Shown here one piece after another: positions 9,744 through 18,715 of a DNA stretch of 64,000 bases. The DNA is taken from the NCBI GenBank assembly GCA_002999035.1, contig CP027241.1:2049001-2113000 (forward strand). Reading direction: 5' to 3'. This DNA is from Lachnospiraceae bacterium oral taxon 500. Lineage in GTDB: Bacteria; Bacillota; Clostridia; Lachnospirales; Vallitaleaceae. Positions within the stretch are counted from its first letter, which is position 1; the number at the start of each line of letters is the position of its first letter. The notes under the pieces are model-generated. The model saw nothing but the letters and a program-made list of their open reading frames with translations. It ran no database searches and was not told the origin of the DNA. The position numbers and the translations under genes are program-made.

Positions 9744-10530
9744 GGTTTTACTTGCCGATGATGAAGGATTGGTCAGGGAACTGCTGAAAAAGAACCTAGA
9801 ATTAAGCGGCTTGCCGGTTCGGGTGGTGGCAACGGCCGGAAATGGCCGGGAAGCGCTGCAAAAAGCGGAGGAATTAAGACCGGATATTGTAATTGCTGAC
9901 ATTGTCATGCCGTTTATGAATGGCTTAGAATTTTTGGGCCAGTTGCAAAAGAAAAATTTAGCGGTTAAAACATTGATTATCAGCGGTTATGATGAGTTTG
10001 AATATGCCCAGAAAGCAATTTCGCTGGGAGTAAGTGAATATTTGCTCAAGCCCTTTTTGCCGCAGGAGTTGTTTGCCGCCGTGCGTAAAATTATTGACCG
10101 GTTGGAGCAGAAAGAGGAAATGACGGCGAATCCGGACGCGGAAACCGCAAACGGCCAAGAAACGGGGCAAACGGAAACAGCCGACAGGAAAGACCGGCAG
10201 GCAGTCAGAGCGGTTCGGGCGGCGCAGGCTTATATCAAGGAGCATTTGCAGGACGGACGGCTGTCAATTGATGAGACGGCGGAAGTAGTGCACTTCAGTG
10301 TCAGTTATTTAAGGCAGATTTTCAAGGAAGTAACCGGCGATAATTTTAATGAGTACCTGATTCGGCAAAGAATGGAGAAAGCGGCAGAGCTTTTAGGCAC
10401 AACTTCACTTAAAATTCAGGAAATTGCGGAGGCGTGCGGCTACGATGACCAGCGCTATTTTGCCAGCAGCTTTAAAAAACAGTATGGCTGTACGCCGACA
10501 AAGTTTAAAACAGACCGGAGGAATGAATAA
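9736..10530 (+). CDS. Response regulator, YesN type with AraC DNA-binding domain
   Basis: This is the transcription factor of the two-component pair. Residues 1-120 form a receiver with the acidic pocket D8-D9 and phospho-acceptor D55 (IADIVMP), and the switch lysine is in LLKPF. After a charged linker, two helix-turn-helix units of AraC type follow (from about RAAQAYIKEHLQ to GCTPTKFK). The start at 9736, inside the kinase 3' end, is preceded by CGGAGG and gives a normal receiver start (MYKVLLADDE); longer readings add unrelated residues. It probably activates the flanking transport and lyase genes, as is known for YesN-like regulators. Confidence 0.87.
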   Translation: MYKVLLADDEGLVRELLKKNLELSGLPVRVVATAGNGREALQKAEELRPDIVIADIVMPFMNGLEFLGQLQKKNLAVKTLIISGYDEFEYAQKAISLGVSEYLLKPFLPQELFAAVRKIIDRLEQKEEMTANPDAETANGQETGQTETADRKDRQAVRAVRAAQAYIKEHLQDGRLSIDETAEVVHFSVSYLRQIFKEVTGDNFNEYLIRQRMEKAAELLGTTSLKIQEIAEACGYDDQRYFASSFKKQYGCTPTKFKTDRRNE

Positions 10531-12567
10531 ATGTTTCAATTTACCGAATTACAACAAGCAGAACTGCGGCAGCGGCAGATGCGGTTTCCGCAGGCGATGG
10601 CTGAAAGCCGGGCGGCGGCAGAGGCTTTTTGCCGGCAGGAGTTATTGATTCCGGCATCGGGAATTGCCAATTGGACTTTATATTATTATTGCCCGGATTG
10701 CTCCGTGCAGCTGCACTTTGATCGAAACCGGCCGCAGGCACATACCTGCCCCAGCTGCGGAAAAGTTTACCGGGGGGAGCCATATGACAGCGCCTGGTGG
10801 GGACTGGTAAATGATGAAAACCGGCGGGCGGCGTATCATCTGGCAATTACTTGGTTGCTGACCGCAGAGCCGCACTATGCCGAAAGAGCAAAACAAATCT
10901 TGCTGGGCTATGCCGAAAATTATGCTGATTATCAGGTGCATGGCGATATTCCCTATAATGGGCCGGGGCGGGTTGGCGCGCAGACTTTGGATGAGGCTAA
11001 TTTTCAAAGGACGATGGCAATGGCGTATGATATTGTGCAGACAGTGATGACAGAGGCGGAAAGAGACTGTGTCAGAGAACAACTGCTTTTGCCGGCGGCT
11101 GATTTTTTGCGGCAGCACCGGACGCCGCAGCTGCATAATCATGAAGTTATCATTGATTCGGCGATGGCGGTGATTGGTATTTTATTTCAAAAGGAAGAAT
11201 ATATTTTACCGGCCTTGTATGGGAAATATGGATTGTACGACCAGCTGGAGAAGGGTGTGCTGGCTAACGGAATGTGGTTTGAAGGGGCGTTTAGCTATCA
11301 TTTTTACGCACTGGCCAGTTTTTTTGAATATGAAAAGTTTGCTCTAAATACGAAGTACAGCGGGATTACGCACCCCAATTATCGTAAAATGATTGAGATG
11401 CCGGCGCCATATTGGCAGGCGGGGCAAGGCTTTCCGCTGCTTAATGATGCCAATTTCGGCCATGAAAAGCAATGGCAGGCCTTGTATGAGTTTGCTTATG
11501 CTAAGCTGGGCGGGGAAGCGGCGGCTTTTTTACTGCAAACATGCTATCAGCAGAAAGAAAGGGATAATCTGGAGGCGCTTTTATATGGAGCGGAGGTGCT
11601 TCCGCCTGTAAAAAAAGAATGGGGTAATTTTCATTTGCCGGCCGGCAGCAGCGGGCATACTGTTTTGCGGGCAAAAGACGGACGTTATTTGCTGTTTAAG
11701 CATGATTGTTACGGCGGAGAACATGATCATTATGACCGGCTGGGAATCAGTTATTGGGCGTTTGGCCGGCAAGTATCGGCGGATTTGGGAACGACGGGCT
11801 ATGGGGCTAAACTTCACTATGATTACTATAAAAATACGGGCAGCCATAATACGGTGATGATTGGCGAGCAGAATCAGGCGCCGGTGAATGCGGTTTTGAC
11901 CCGATATGAGGAAAAGGACGGTGCAGTTTATGCCGAAGCGGCGGCAGATTGGGAAAAACCTTATCAGATGCCGGACAGCTTTACTATTCGGCAGTGGTCG
12001 GAAGAGGATTATCAAAATGTCAAAATGAAGCGGCAGCTGATTTGGATGGAGGATTATTTTATTGAAGTTTTTTGGGTCTGGGATATTCCGGCGGGAAAGA
12101 GTGCCGACTGGATTATGCATTTTAACGGTGAGCGAATGAACGCGGCCGAGGGTGTGCCGGCGGAAAAAGGGTATTTCCGGGCCAGACCGTTTCAGCATCT
12201 GAAACGGATAGAATTAACGCAGCCGCAAGCTGGCACCTATGTTCGGGAGTATTGCGGAGGCGGGATTAAAAGCCGGGTTTTTGGACTTGCCAATGGACAG
12301 CAGGTTTTTGATGCCTATGGACCGGATAATCCATCGGTCAAAGAGGCCGCTTATTTAATTGAGCGCCGCTTCGGCAGCAGGATGTTGGCGGCACATGTGA
12401 TTGAAAGCTGGCGGGAGAAGGCAAAAATAAAGGAGGTCAGTTTTCATAACGAAAATGACTTGTTAAAAGTAGAGGTTGTTATGGGGGAAAGCAAACGCTG
12501 TTTCGAGTTTGGTCTGGCAGAGGGGAGCGGTGGCTTGACAGCCGGGAAGCCGGATTTTATTGTTTGA
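10531..12567 (+). CDS. Heparinase II/III-family polysaccharide lyase
   Basis: The gene begins immediately after the regulator stop. The 678-aa product has an (alpha/alpha) toroid N-terminal half and a beta-sandwich C-terminal half typical of heparinase II/III and alginate lyases. Signature stretches are LHNHEVIIDS, WFEGAFSYHFYAL, GGEHDHYDRLGISYWAFG and the SHNTVMIGEQNQ region with its conserved histidine. Residues about 50-80 form a CxxC...CxxC zinc ribbon (CPDCS and CPSCG). No signal peptide is visible, so it probably acts inside the cell on imported oligosaccharides, cleaving uronic acid linkages by beta-elimination. The exact substrate (heparin/heparan, alginate or another uronan) cannot be read from the sequence. 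Confidence 0.8.
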   Translation: MFQFTELQQAELRQRQMRFPQAMAESRAAAEAFCRQELLIPASGIANWTLYYYCPDCSVQLHFDRNRPQAHTCPSCGKVYRGEPYDSAWWGLVNDENRRAAYHLAITWLLTAEPHYAERAKQILLGYAENYADYQVHGDIPYNGPGRVGAQTLDEANFQRTMAMAYDIVQTVMTEAERDCVREQLLLPAADFLRQHRTPQLHNHEVIIDSAMAVIGILFQKEEYILPALYGKYGLYDQLEKGVLANGMWFEGAFSYHFYALASFFEYEKFALNTKYSGITHPNYRKMIEMPAPYWQAGQGFPLLNDANFGHEKQWQALYEFAYAKLGGEAAAFLLQTCYQQKERDNLEALLYGAEVLPPVKKEWGNFHLPAGSSGHTVLRAKDGRYLLFKHDCYGGEHDHYDRLGISYWAFGRQVSADLGTTGYGAKLHYDYYKNTGSHNTVMIGEQNQAPVNAVLTRYEEKDGAVYAEAAADWEKPYQMPDSFTIRQWSEEDYQNVKMKRQLIWMEDYFIEVFWVWDIPAGKSADWIMHFNGERMNAAEGVPAEKGYFRARPFQHLKRIELTQPQAGTYVREYCGGGIKSRVFGLANGQQVFDAYGPDNPSVKEAAYLIERRFGSRMLAAHVIESWREKAKIKEVSFHNENDLLKVEVVMGESKRCFEFGLAEGSGGLTAGKPDFIV

Positions 12568-12592
12568 GAAAATTTATTTAAATTTAGCTAAA

Positions 12593-12621
12593 TTGACAAT
12601 TCCTGTTTTGTATACTATAAT
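12593..12621 (+). promoter_or_regulatory. Consensus sigma-A promoter
   Basis: TTGACA (12593-12598) and TATAAT (12616-12621) are separated by exactly 17 bases, a perfect match to the housekeeping consensus. It drives the membrane kinase gene at 12683 and marks the end of the preceding operon. Confidence 0.85.
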
Positions 12622-12682
12622 TGCAGCAAGTGGGGAAGTGTTTTTTCGGGTTACAAAAAAGGCTTAGGATTTGGAGTGAATC

Positions 12683-14128
12683 ATGCGAAATTGGCTGGCC
12701 TTGGGCTATTCTTTCGGCTATGTATTTTTGGTTTTGGTGCTGGCTGAGATCGTGGGCAGGAAAATAAAAAGCAAGCAAATCAGTCGGAAAATCATACATA
12801 TCTTATGCGGCAACTGGATTGTGATTGCATTTACCTGTTTTGACAGTTTGTGGGCGGCGGTGATTCCACCGATTAGTTTTATTTTTATCAATTATATGTC
12901 TTATCGCAAAGACCTGTTTCAGGCAATGGAAGGGAAAAAGTCAATGGGAACGGTTTATTACGCCGTATCGCTTTTGGTGCTGACGGTTTCCGGCTGGCTT
13001 TTAAAGTTTCCGGCCATGGCCTATACCGGTATTTTGAGTATGGCTTACGGCGACGGGCTGGCGGCGGTTTTAGGAGAAAAGTTCGGCAGCTGGAAATGGA
13101 ACAGCGGACGTGATTCCAAAAGTTATATCGGCAGCGCGGCTGTTTTTGTGCTGAGTGCGGGAGCGGCGCTTGGGGTCAGTATATTTTTTGATTTGCCGCA
13201 GGCTTTGCCGATTGCGCTGCTGTGCGGGGCGTTTGCGTTATATGTGGAGCTCTATGGTCACAACGGCTGCGATAATCTGTCTTTGCCGATTGGTACGGCT
13301 ACGCTTTATTACTATTTTCATATTTTGCGGATCAGAGGGGAACAAAATGAATTTTGGCTGATTGCCGGAATTACGCTGATTATTTTAGTCGCGGCTTTGT
13401 CGCGGGATTCGATTACGGAAAACGGAGCCGGAGTGGCTTTTTTGGTGGGGATATTGGTTTTTGCCGGAGGCGGGTTTGGGCTTTACGGCGGATTGATTTT
13501 GTTTTTTATCATTGGTTCGGTGACCAGTAAGTTTAAAAAGCAAAAGAAAAAGGATAACGAAAAGCTTCAGCAAAGAACCGGAGCCCGCAGCTGGGTTCAG
13601 GTGCTGGCCAATTCGGCGGCCATTATAGCGGTGCTGTGGCTGGGACAGCTTTCGAATGAGCAGCGGGTGGCTTTTTTGTCCGCTTTTTCCGTTTTGGCAG
13701 CAGCGGCGGCCGATACCGTTTCTTCTGATTTGGGAATGCTGACCAGGGGCAAAACTTTTTCGATTTTGACCGGAAAACCGGTGACCAAAGGCTTATCCGG
13801 CGGGGTTTCCGTTAAGGGCTTGGTTTCCGGCTTTTTGGCAGCAGTGGCCTTGGCACTGCCTTTGATGGTGAGATATCACTGGCGGGAAGTACTGGCGGTG
13901 ATTGGCTGCGGCTTTTTAGGGACAATTGTTGACAGTATTTTGGGTGATCGGTTACAGGTCAAATATCAGGCGGAAGACGGGACTTTAACGGAGGTACGGC
14001 TGGCCGGGGACGGAAGAGAACGTCCGAAAATCAGAGGCTTTCGCTGGATCAATAACGACGCGGTCAATCTGATTACTTTGTTTTTTGTTGCCCTGGTGTC
14101 ATTTTGGCTGTTTACTGAAATTTTGTAG
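12683..14128 (+). CDS. Fusion of a SEC59/VTE5-like prenol kinase and a DUF92 (VTE6-like) domain
   Basis: This is a polytopic membrane protein of 481 aa. The N-terminal half (about 1-210) has features of CTP-dependent dolichol/phytol kinases: RKIIHILCGNW, MAYGDGLAAVLG and KSYIGS. The C-terminal half (about 225-481) matches DUF92: a DTVSSDLG motif, TGKPVTKGLSGGVSVKG, VDSILGDRLQ and WINNDAVNL. In plants VTE5 phosphorylates phytol and VTE6 phosphorylates phytyl phosphate, so the fusion could make isoprenyl diphosphate from a free isoprenoid alcohol in two steps in one protein. That activity is inferred. The start has GGAGTGA upstream and its own consensus promoter. Confidence 0.75.
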   Translation: MRNWLALGYSFGYVFLVLVLAEIVGRKIKSKQISRKIIHILCGNWIVIAFTCFDSLWAAVIPPISFIFINYMSYRKDLFQAMEGKKSMGTVYYAVSLLVLTVSGWLLKFPAMAYTGILSMAYGDGLAAVLGEKFGSWKWNSGRDSKSYIGSAAVFVLSAGAALGVSIFFDLPQALPIALLCGAFALYVELYGHNGCDNLSLPIGTATLYYYFHILRIRGEQNEFWLIAGITLIILVAALSRDSITENGAGVAFLVGILVFAGGGFGLYGGLILFFIIGSVTSKFKKQKKKDNEKLQQRTGARSWVQVLANSAAIIAVLWLGQLSNEQRVAFLSAFSVLAAAAADTVSSDLGMLTRGKTFSILTGKPVTKGLSGGVSVKGLVSGFLAAVALALPLMVRYHWREVLAVIGCGFLGTIVDSILGDRLQVKYQAEDGTLTEVRLAGDGRERPKIRGFRWINNDAVNLITLFFVALVSFWLFTEIL

Positions 14129-14276
14129 AGTCGGGCAGAAATACAGGAATTGTCCGGCAGGGCTCAGATTGGGAAATATTTAGGAAAAAAGGAATCACAC
14201 GGAAAAGTATCTTTTCGCTTGGGAATTTGCTCAATTGGTTGGGAAAACAGCTTCAATCGTGCAGAAAGGAGATTCT

Positions 14277-15491
14277 ATGAGAGTTGCATTATTTACCGAA
14301 ACTTATCTTCCGCAGATTAACGGAGCAGTGACACATATTAAGATGCTCAAGGACGGCTTGAACGCGCTGGGTCATCAGGCGATTGTGGTTGCGCCCAAAG
14401 CTGTCAAGGAATATTCTTTGACGGATGACGAACTGATTTGCCCGGGATTGCCGCTGAAAAAGCTGTATAATAATAATTTGGCGGCACCGTACAGCCGAAA
14501 ACGAGAGGAGTATATCCGCCGCTTTAAGCCGGATGTGATTCATATCCACAATGAGTTCGGCATGGGCTTTTCGGCGTTGAAAATGGCTAAAAAGCTAAAT
14601 GTTCCGCTGATTTATACTTTGCATTCGGAATATAATAAATATTTATTTTATATTGCTTTTCCGGGAGCACAGCATTTGGCGGAAAAGCTGTCGCATAAGT
14701 ATATGGCTCATTTTGCCAAAAATGCCGATGCGATGATCAGTCCGTCGGCGAAAGCACAGGAATATTTGAAAGAGATTGGCGTTGACCGTGAGGTGATTGT
14801 CATTCCCAACAATGCCGATGTTGATACTTTTTCGGCCGATCACCGGGATGAGAAAAAACGGAATGAGCTGCGGGACAGTTTGGGCACACCGCATTCCGCT
14901 CTGGTTTTCTGCTTTGTCGGCCGGATTGGCAAGGAAAAGAGCATTGATGATTTGATTGATTTTTGGGCAGCGGCTGAAATCCCGACCGGCCGGGCGGAGC
15001 TGTGGATTATCGGTGACGGGCCGCAGCTGGAAGAACTCCGGTCAAAGGTAAAAGCGGATGGTTTGGACAGTTCGGTTCGCTTTTTAGGCAGCATGGAGCA
15101 TGGGCAGATTCCGCAGTACTTATGGGCGGCGGATTTTTACGCGACAGCGTCGCTGTCGGAAATGCACTCGGTTTCCATGCTGGAAGCAATGGCGGCCGGA
15201 CTGCCGGTCTTGCAGAGATTGGATGAGCAAAATCTGTCGCAGATTAAAGAAGGGGTTAATGGTCATATTTATAAAGATGGTGCGGATTTTAAAGCAAAAG
15301 TTCAGCACCTTTTAACCATGTCCGATGCGGAAATCAAGGAGTTTCAAAAGCGGACGGCCGATTCGATGAGGGCGCACGGCAAAGAGGAATTGGCGCGCAA
15401 GGTACTGGAAGTTTATGAAACGGCCATCCAAAATAAAAAGCGGGAAAAGAAGAAAAACGGCAAAAGTTTTTGGGACAGATGGCGGCGATGA
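14277..15491 (+). CDS. Glycosyltransferase family 4 (GT-B)
   Basis: This is a cytoplasmic or membrane-associated retaining glycosyltransferase. The N-terminal Rossmann half begins at MRVALFTETYLPQINGAVTH, with HIHNEFGMG as the typical acceptor-side motif. The C-terminal half has FVGRIGKEKS, the GDGPQLEEL stretch and the E-x7-E sugar-nucleotide motif (SEMHSVSMLEAMAAG). It resembles enzymes that glucosylate diacylglycerol for glycolipid synthesis, but the acceptor is not provable from sequence. The ATG at 14277 is chosen for its AAAGGAG site and because the family starts at this sequence. The C-terminus is lysine/arginine-rich. Confidence 0.8.
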   Translation: MRVALFTETYLPQINGAVTHIKMLKDGLNALGHQAIVVAPKAVKEYSLTDDELICPGLPLKKLYNNNLAAPYSRKREEYIRRFKPDVIHIHNEFGMGFSALKMAKKLNVPLIYTLHSEYNKYLFYIAFPGAQHLAEKLSHKYMAHFAKNADAMISPSAKAQEYLKEIGVDREVIVIPNNADVDTFSADHRDEKKRNELRDSLGTPHSALVFCFVGRIGKEKSIDDLIDFWAAAEIPTGRAELWIIGDGPQLEELRSKVKADGLDSSVRFLGSMEHGQIPQYLWAADFYATASLSEMHSVSMLEAMAAGLPVLQRLDEQNLSQIKEGVNGHIYKDGADFKAKVQHLLTMSDAEIKEFQKRTADSMRAHGKEELARKVLEVYETAIQNKKREKKKNGKSFWDRWRR

Positions 15492-16123
15492 AAAAATATA
15501 TTGCGGATTTGCATTTTGGGCATGAAAAGGTAATTGCCTTTGACGGCCGTCCTTTTGAAAATGCGGCGCAGATGGATGAGGAAATGATCCGGCGTTGGAA
15601 TCAGGCGGTCGAAAAAAAGGATGAGGTTTATATTTTAGGCGATTTTGCCTATCGGAGTGAGCATGATTATGTTTGGTATCTAAGTCGCCTAAACGGCAAA
15701 AAACATTTAATTTTGGGCAATCATGATTACCGGATTTTAAAGGATGAGGCGGCGCAAAGTTACTTTCAGTCAATTCATCATATGCTGAGTGTGCGCGATG
15801 AAAATAGGGAGTTGATACTTTGCCATTATCCGATGTTGGAATGGCGCGGCTATTTTCGGGGAAGCCTGCATATTTTTGGCCATATTCATGAGGCCTGTCA
15901 TGCCATGTACGAACATATCTGCCGGCAGCCCAATATGCTCAATGCCGGCGCCAGTGTGATTGGCTATCAGCCGGCGACTTTGCCGGAGCTGATTCAGTAT
16001 AATATCGGTTACAAAAGTCGTTTGGCTGCTGCCTTGGCGGAAAAGCATGGAATTCGCCGGGAGAGCGACAGCACTTCGGCAGAGGAGATAACGGCACAAG
16101 CGGAAGAAGATGCAGAAAAATAG
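15488..16123 (+). CDS. Calcineurin-like metallophosphoesterase
   Basis: The ATG overlaps the preceding stop (ATGA), so translation is coupled to the glycosyltransferase. The metal-binding motifs of the family appear in order: DLHFGH, LGDFA, LGNHD, ILCHYPM and FGHIHE. The protein is about 211 aa, with a poorly conserved charged tail after about residue 170. It belongs to the small intracellular phosphoesterases whose substrate is unknown in most members. A terminator lies 26 bases after the stop. Confidence 0.8.
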   Translation: MKKYIADLHFGHEKVIAFDGRPFENAAQMDEEMIRRWNQAVEKKDEVYILGDFAYRSEHDYVWYLSRLNGKKHLILGNHDYRILKDEAAQSYFQSIHHMLSVRDENRELILCHYPMLEWRGYFRGSLHIFGHIHEACHAMYEHICRQPNMLNAGASVIGYQPATLPELIQYNIGYKSRLAAALAEKHGIRRESDSTSAEEITAQAEEDAEK

Positions 16124-16148
16124 GCTATTAAAAGGAAAAACAAGAAAA

Positions 16149-16178
16149 AGTACGCGGGGTTGGTCTGCGTGCTTTTTT
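16149..16178 (+). terminator. Rho-independent terminator
   Basis: A roughly 10-bp stem with some G-T pairs (AGTACGCGG against CTGCGTGCT) has a short loop and runs into TTTTTT. It ends the glycosyltransferase and phosphoesterase transcript. Confidence 0.75.
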
Positions 16179-16306
16179 GATATGAGGATTTAGATTGTAT
16201 TATCATAAAACAGAATAGAAAGTTTTGTAAGAATTTCATAAATAGGCTTCGCTTTTTTAGGGAAAAATTTATTAGTAAACCGAAATGAGTGAAAAAAATT
16301 TCAAAA

Positions 16307-16377
16307 TTGAAAACTCCATATACAAATGTTCTAAAATTTGCTAGAATAGAGTTGATGAATCATCTGCAGATAATTCA
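16307..16377 (+). promoter_or_regulatory. Probable ula operon promoter with palindromic operator
   Basis: TTGAAA (16307) and TCTAAA (16330) are 17 bases apart, and an alternative -10 TAGAAT lies at 16342. Just downstream, 16356-16377 is a near-perfect 22-base palindrome (TGAAT, one base, ATCTGCAGAT, one base, ATTCA). Its position at the likely transcription start suggests an operator, perhaps for the SorC-type regulator at 22677. The promoter boxes are only fair matches. Confidence 0.35.
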
Positions 16378-16387
16378 GCCGAGGATT

Positions 16388-16552
16388 AGCGGCAGTTTTG
16401 CCGCTTAATGAGTAGCATACAGCCATAAGAGCAGGGATTGCTTTATGGCCATGTTTGGCGTGAAGAAGCGTTAAGCAACAATCAACAAAAACCAAGCAAA
16501 GCTTCCGGGTCTCTGATTGAGATTTCAGCCTGCCGCAGGGCAAAAGGCAGGG
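16388..16552 (+). other. Structured leader upstream of PTS IIC
   Basis: Three separate hairpins occur in the presumed 5' leader: AGCGGCA/TGCCGCT (16388-16405), GCCATAA.../TTATGGC (16422-16449) and CCTGCC/GGCAGG (16530-16552). No T-run follows the last one. The leader does not match a riboswitch class that I can recognise. Confidence 0.3.
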
Positions 16553-16579
16553 GAAGCGGAGGAAGAAAAGGAGAATAGT

Positions 16580-18043
16580 ATGGTAGTGGAGCTATTTAGG
16601 GAGTTTGTCAATAAGTTTTTAGGACAGGCTCCTTTGATGTTGGGATTTGTGGTATTCATCGGATACTTGTTATTGAAAAAAGAATGGTATGTAGCCTTGT
16701 CCGGTTTTATTAAAACCTTTGTCGGCTTTAAGATTCTGCAGGTTGGTACCGGTGGTCTGGTATCGACCTTTAAACCGATTATTGAAAAGCTTTCTGCTAC
16801 CTATGGTTTTTCTGCTAAGGTGATTGACCCTTACTTTGGGCAGGCTTCGGGCGAAAAGATATTGGACGCGGTCGGTTCGCTGACCAATGTCGGCTATGTG
16901 ATGCTGATTGCCTTTGCTTGGAATATTTTGCTGGTTGCGTTTCGCAAGCAGACCAAAATTCGGACTTTATTTATTACCGGGCATATCATGTATCAGCAAT
17001 CGGTTGTGCTGCTGTGGGCTTTGTACTGGGTAATTGAAGGTGCCACCGGTGCGCCGGTGTCGATGATGCTGACAGTGGTAACCGGCTTTTTGCTGGGAAC
17101 TTACTGGTCGGTGATGAGCAACCTGATTATTGAACCGACGCAGGAAGTAACCGACGGCGGCGGATTTACCATTGGCCATCAGCAAATGCTGGGTGCGTGG
17201 TTTGCTTACCGGCTGGGCAAGTATGTCGGTGACAAGAAGCATAATGTTGACCATACCGAAGCGCCGGGATTTTTCTCGATTTTTAATGACAACGTTGTGG
17301 CGAATGCCTTAATTATGACGGCCTTTGTTGGAACGATTATGGTTATTTTAGGCAAGGACGCTTTTACCGGAGTCAATGCCGAGGGCGTAAAATACGGCTA
17401 TGATCAGTCAAAATACTGGTTCGGCACGTATATTTGGGAAACGACCGCTTACTTTGCCGTATACATTACGGTAGTACTGACCGGTGTGCGTATGTTTGTA
17501 GCGGAACTGACCACTTCGTTCCAGGGCATTTCCGACCGGCTGCTGAAAGGTTCGGTACCGGCGGTTGACTGTGCGGTTACTTTCGGTTTTTCGCCGCAGG
17601 GGCCGACTTATGGCTTTATTTTTGGCTTTATTGGGCAATTACTGGCGATTTTGACGCTGGCCTTTGTAGTCAAAGGGAATGTATTGATTATTGCCGGTTT
17701 TATCTGCCTGTTCTTTGATAACGGTACTTTGGCAGTTTTTGCCAATAAATCCGGCGGTCGTCGGGCGGCAATGATTATTCCGTTTATTTCCGGCATTATT
17801 CAAGTATTCGGTTCCGCGCTGGTCTTGTCCTTCCTGCTGCCGGCTGCCGAGCCGATGAACAGTCTGGTTGTCGGCTGGATGGGTATGTTTGACTGGGCAA
17901 CGCTGTGGGCCGGGACAACAATCTTATCCAAATGGGTCGGTATTGTTTTGCCGATTGCGCTGATTCCTCTGATGCTGATTATTCCGCAGCTGCAGTATAA
18001 ACGGCATAAGGACACCTATTTTACGACCATGAGAGATGAATAA
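16580..18043 (+). CDS. ulaA: PTS ascorbate-specific EIIC permease
   Basis: This is the membrane channel of the L-ascorbate phosphotransferase system, which transports vitamin C and delivers it as L-ascorbate 6-phosphate. At 487 aa and highly hydrophobic, it has the UlaA-type features of a long repeat-containing permease, with stretches such as NPFFD-free loops, GFSPQGPTYGF and GLVSTFKPIIEKL. The ATG at 16580 is chosen for its AAAAGGAG site; the upstream in-frame extension has no support. Separate IIA (18110) and IIB (19972) genes complete the transporter. A hairpin directly after the stop may lower expression of the downstream genes. Confidence 0.88.
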   Translation: MVVELFREFVNKFLGQAPLMLGFVVFIGYLLLKKEWYVALSGFIKTFVGFKILQVGTGGLVSTFKPIIEKLSATYGFSAKVIDPYFGQASGEKILDAVGSLTNVGYVMLIAFAWNILLVAFRKQTKIRTLFITGHIMYQQSVVLLWALYWVIEGATGAPVSMMLTVVTGFLLGTYWSVMSNLIIEPTQEVTDGGGFTIGHQQMLGAWFAYRLGKYVGDKKHNVDHTEAPGFFSIFNDNVVANALIMTAFVGTIMVILGKDAFTGVNAEGVKYGYDQSKYWFGTYIWETTAYFAVYITVVLTGVRMFVAELTTSFQGISDRLLKGSVPAVDCAVTFGFSPQGPTYGFIFGFIGQLLAILTLAFVVKGNVLIIAGFICLFFDNGTLAVFANKSGGRRAAMIIPFISGIIQVFGSALVLSFLLPAAEPMNSLVVGWMGMFDWATLWAGTTILSKWVGIVLPIALIPLMLIIPQLQYKRHKDTYFTTMRDE

Positions 18044-18047
18044 AGAC

Positions 18048-18070
18048 AAAGGGGCAGGTATGCCCCTTTT
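18048..18070 (+). terminator. Intra-operon hairpin after ulaA
   Basis: A 9-bp perfect stem (AAAGGGGCA/TGCCCCTTT) with a GGTA loop is followed by a short T-run. It is probably a partial terminator that sets the ratio of EIIC to the soluble proteins encoded downstream. Confidence 0.7.
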
Positions 18071-18109
18071 CTTGAATGAAATAAAGCACACCGAAAAGAG
18101 GAGGGAAAA

Positions 18110-18556
18110 ATGGAAGGATTTGAATTAACCACACAATTAGTTCGATTTGAAAAATCGGCCAAAGATTGGGAAGATGCGATTCGGATCGCAACAAAGGACT
18201 TACTGGCGGGCGGTTATATTAAAGAATCTTATGTAGACGGCATCATTGATTGCGTCAAAGAGTTCGGGCCGTATATTGTAATTGCGCCGGATATCGCTCT
18301 GCCGCATGCCCGTCCGGAAAAAGGGGCGATCAAACCCGGTTACAGCGTGACCCGGTTTGAAGAACCGGTGGCTTTTGAGGCGGACGGTTCAGCCAATGCC
18401 CGATTGTTCATTTCTCTTTCCTGCGTGGAAAGCGATACGCATATTTTGGTGCTGCAGGAGATTGTCGGCATTTTATCGGATGAGGAAAAAAAGAATATGC
18501 TGTTTGAAACGGATGATGCGGCAGAAATCGTGAAGGCTTTTCACCCGCAGAATTAA
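18110..18556 (+). CDS. ulaC: PTS EIIA component, ascorbate type
   Basis: This soluble phosphocarrier takes phosphate from HPr and passes it to EIIB. It is a 148-aa protein of the mannitol/fructose-type EIIA fold, with the active histidine in ALPHARPEKG. The GAGGAGGG ribosome binding site is strong. It lies between the EIIC and lactonase genes in the ascorbate locus, which supports ascorbate specificity over mannitol. Confidence 0.85.
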   Translation: MEGFELTTQLVRFEKSAKDWEDAIRIATKDLLAGGYIKESYVDGIIDCVKEFGPYIVIAPDIALPHARPEKGAIKPGYSVTRFEEPVAFEADGSANARLFISLSCVESDTHILVLQEIVGILSDEEKKNMLFETDDAAEIVKAFHPQN

Positions 18557-18715
18557 AGGGAAAAGTTGGCTTGGGCTGATTATAAATAGCCATTGCTTAA
18601 CGCCCGCATCTGTAATTTGACGGCATGTCAATGAATGGCTTAGCTGAGCGGTAACTTTGTTAGCCAAAAAGCGAAACTGTCAACTCAGTAAATTGATGAA
18701 TGAAAGGAAGTAAGA

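Noticed and set aside
11581-12198. 205-codon minus-strand frame opposite the heparinase gene
   Set aside because: The heparinase frame has clear family motifs throughout; the antisense frame has none and no start signal.
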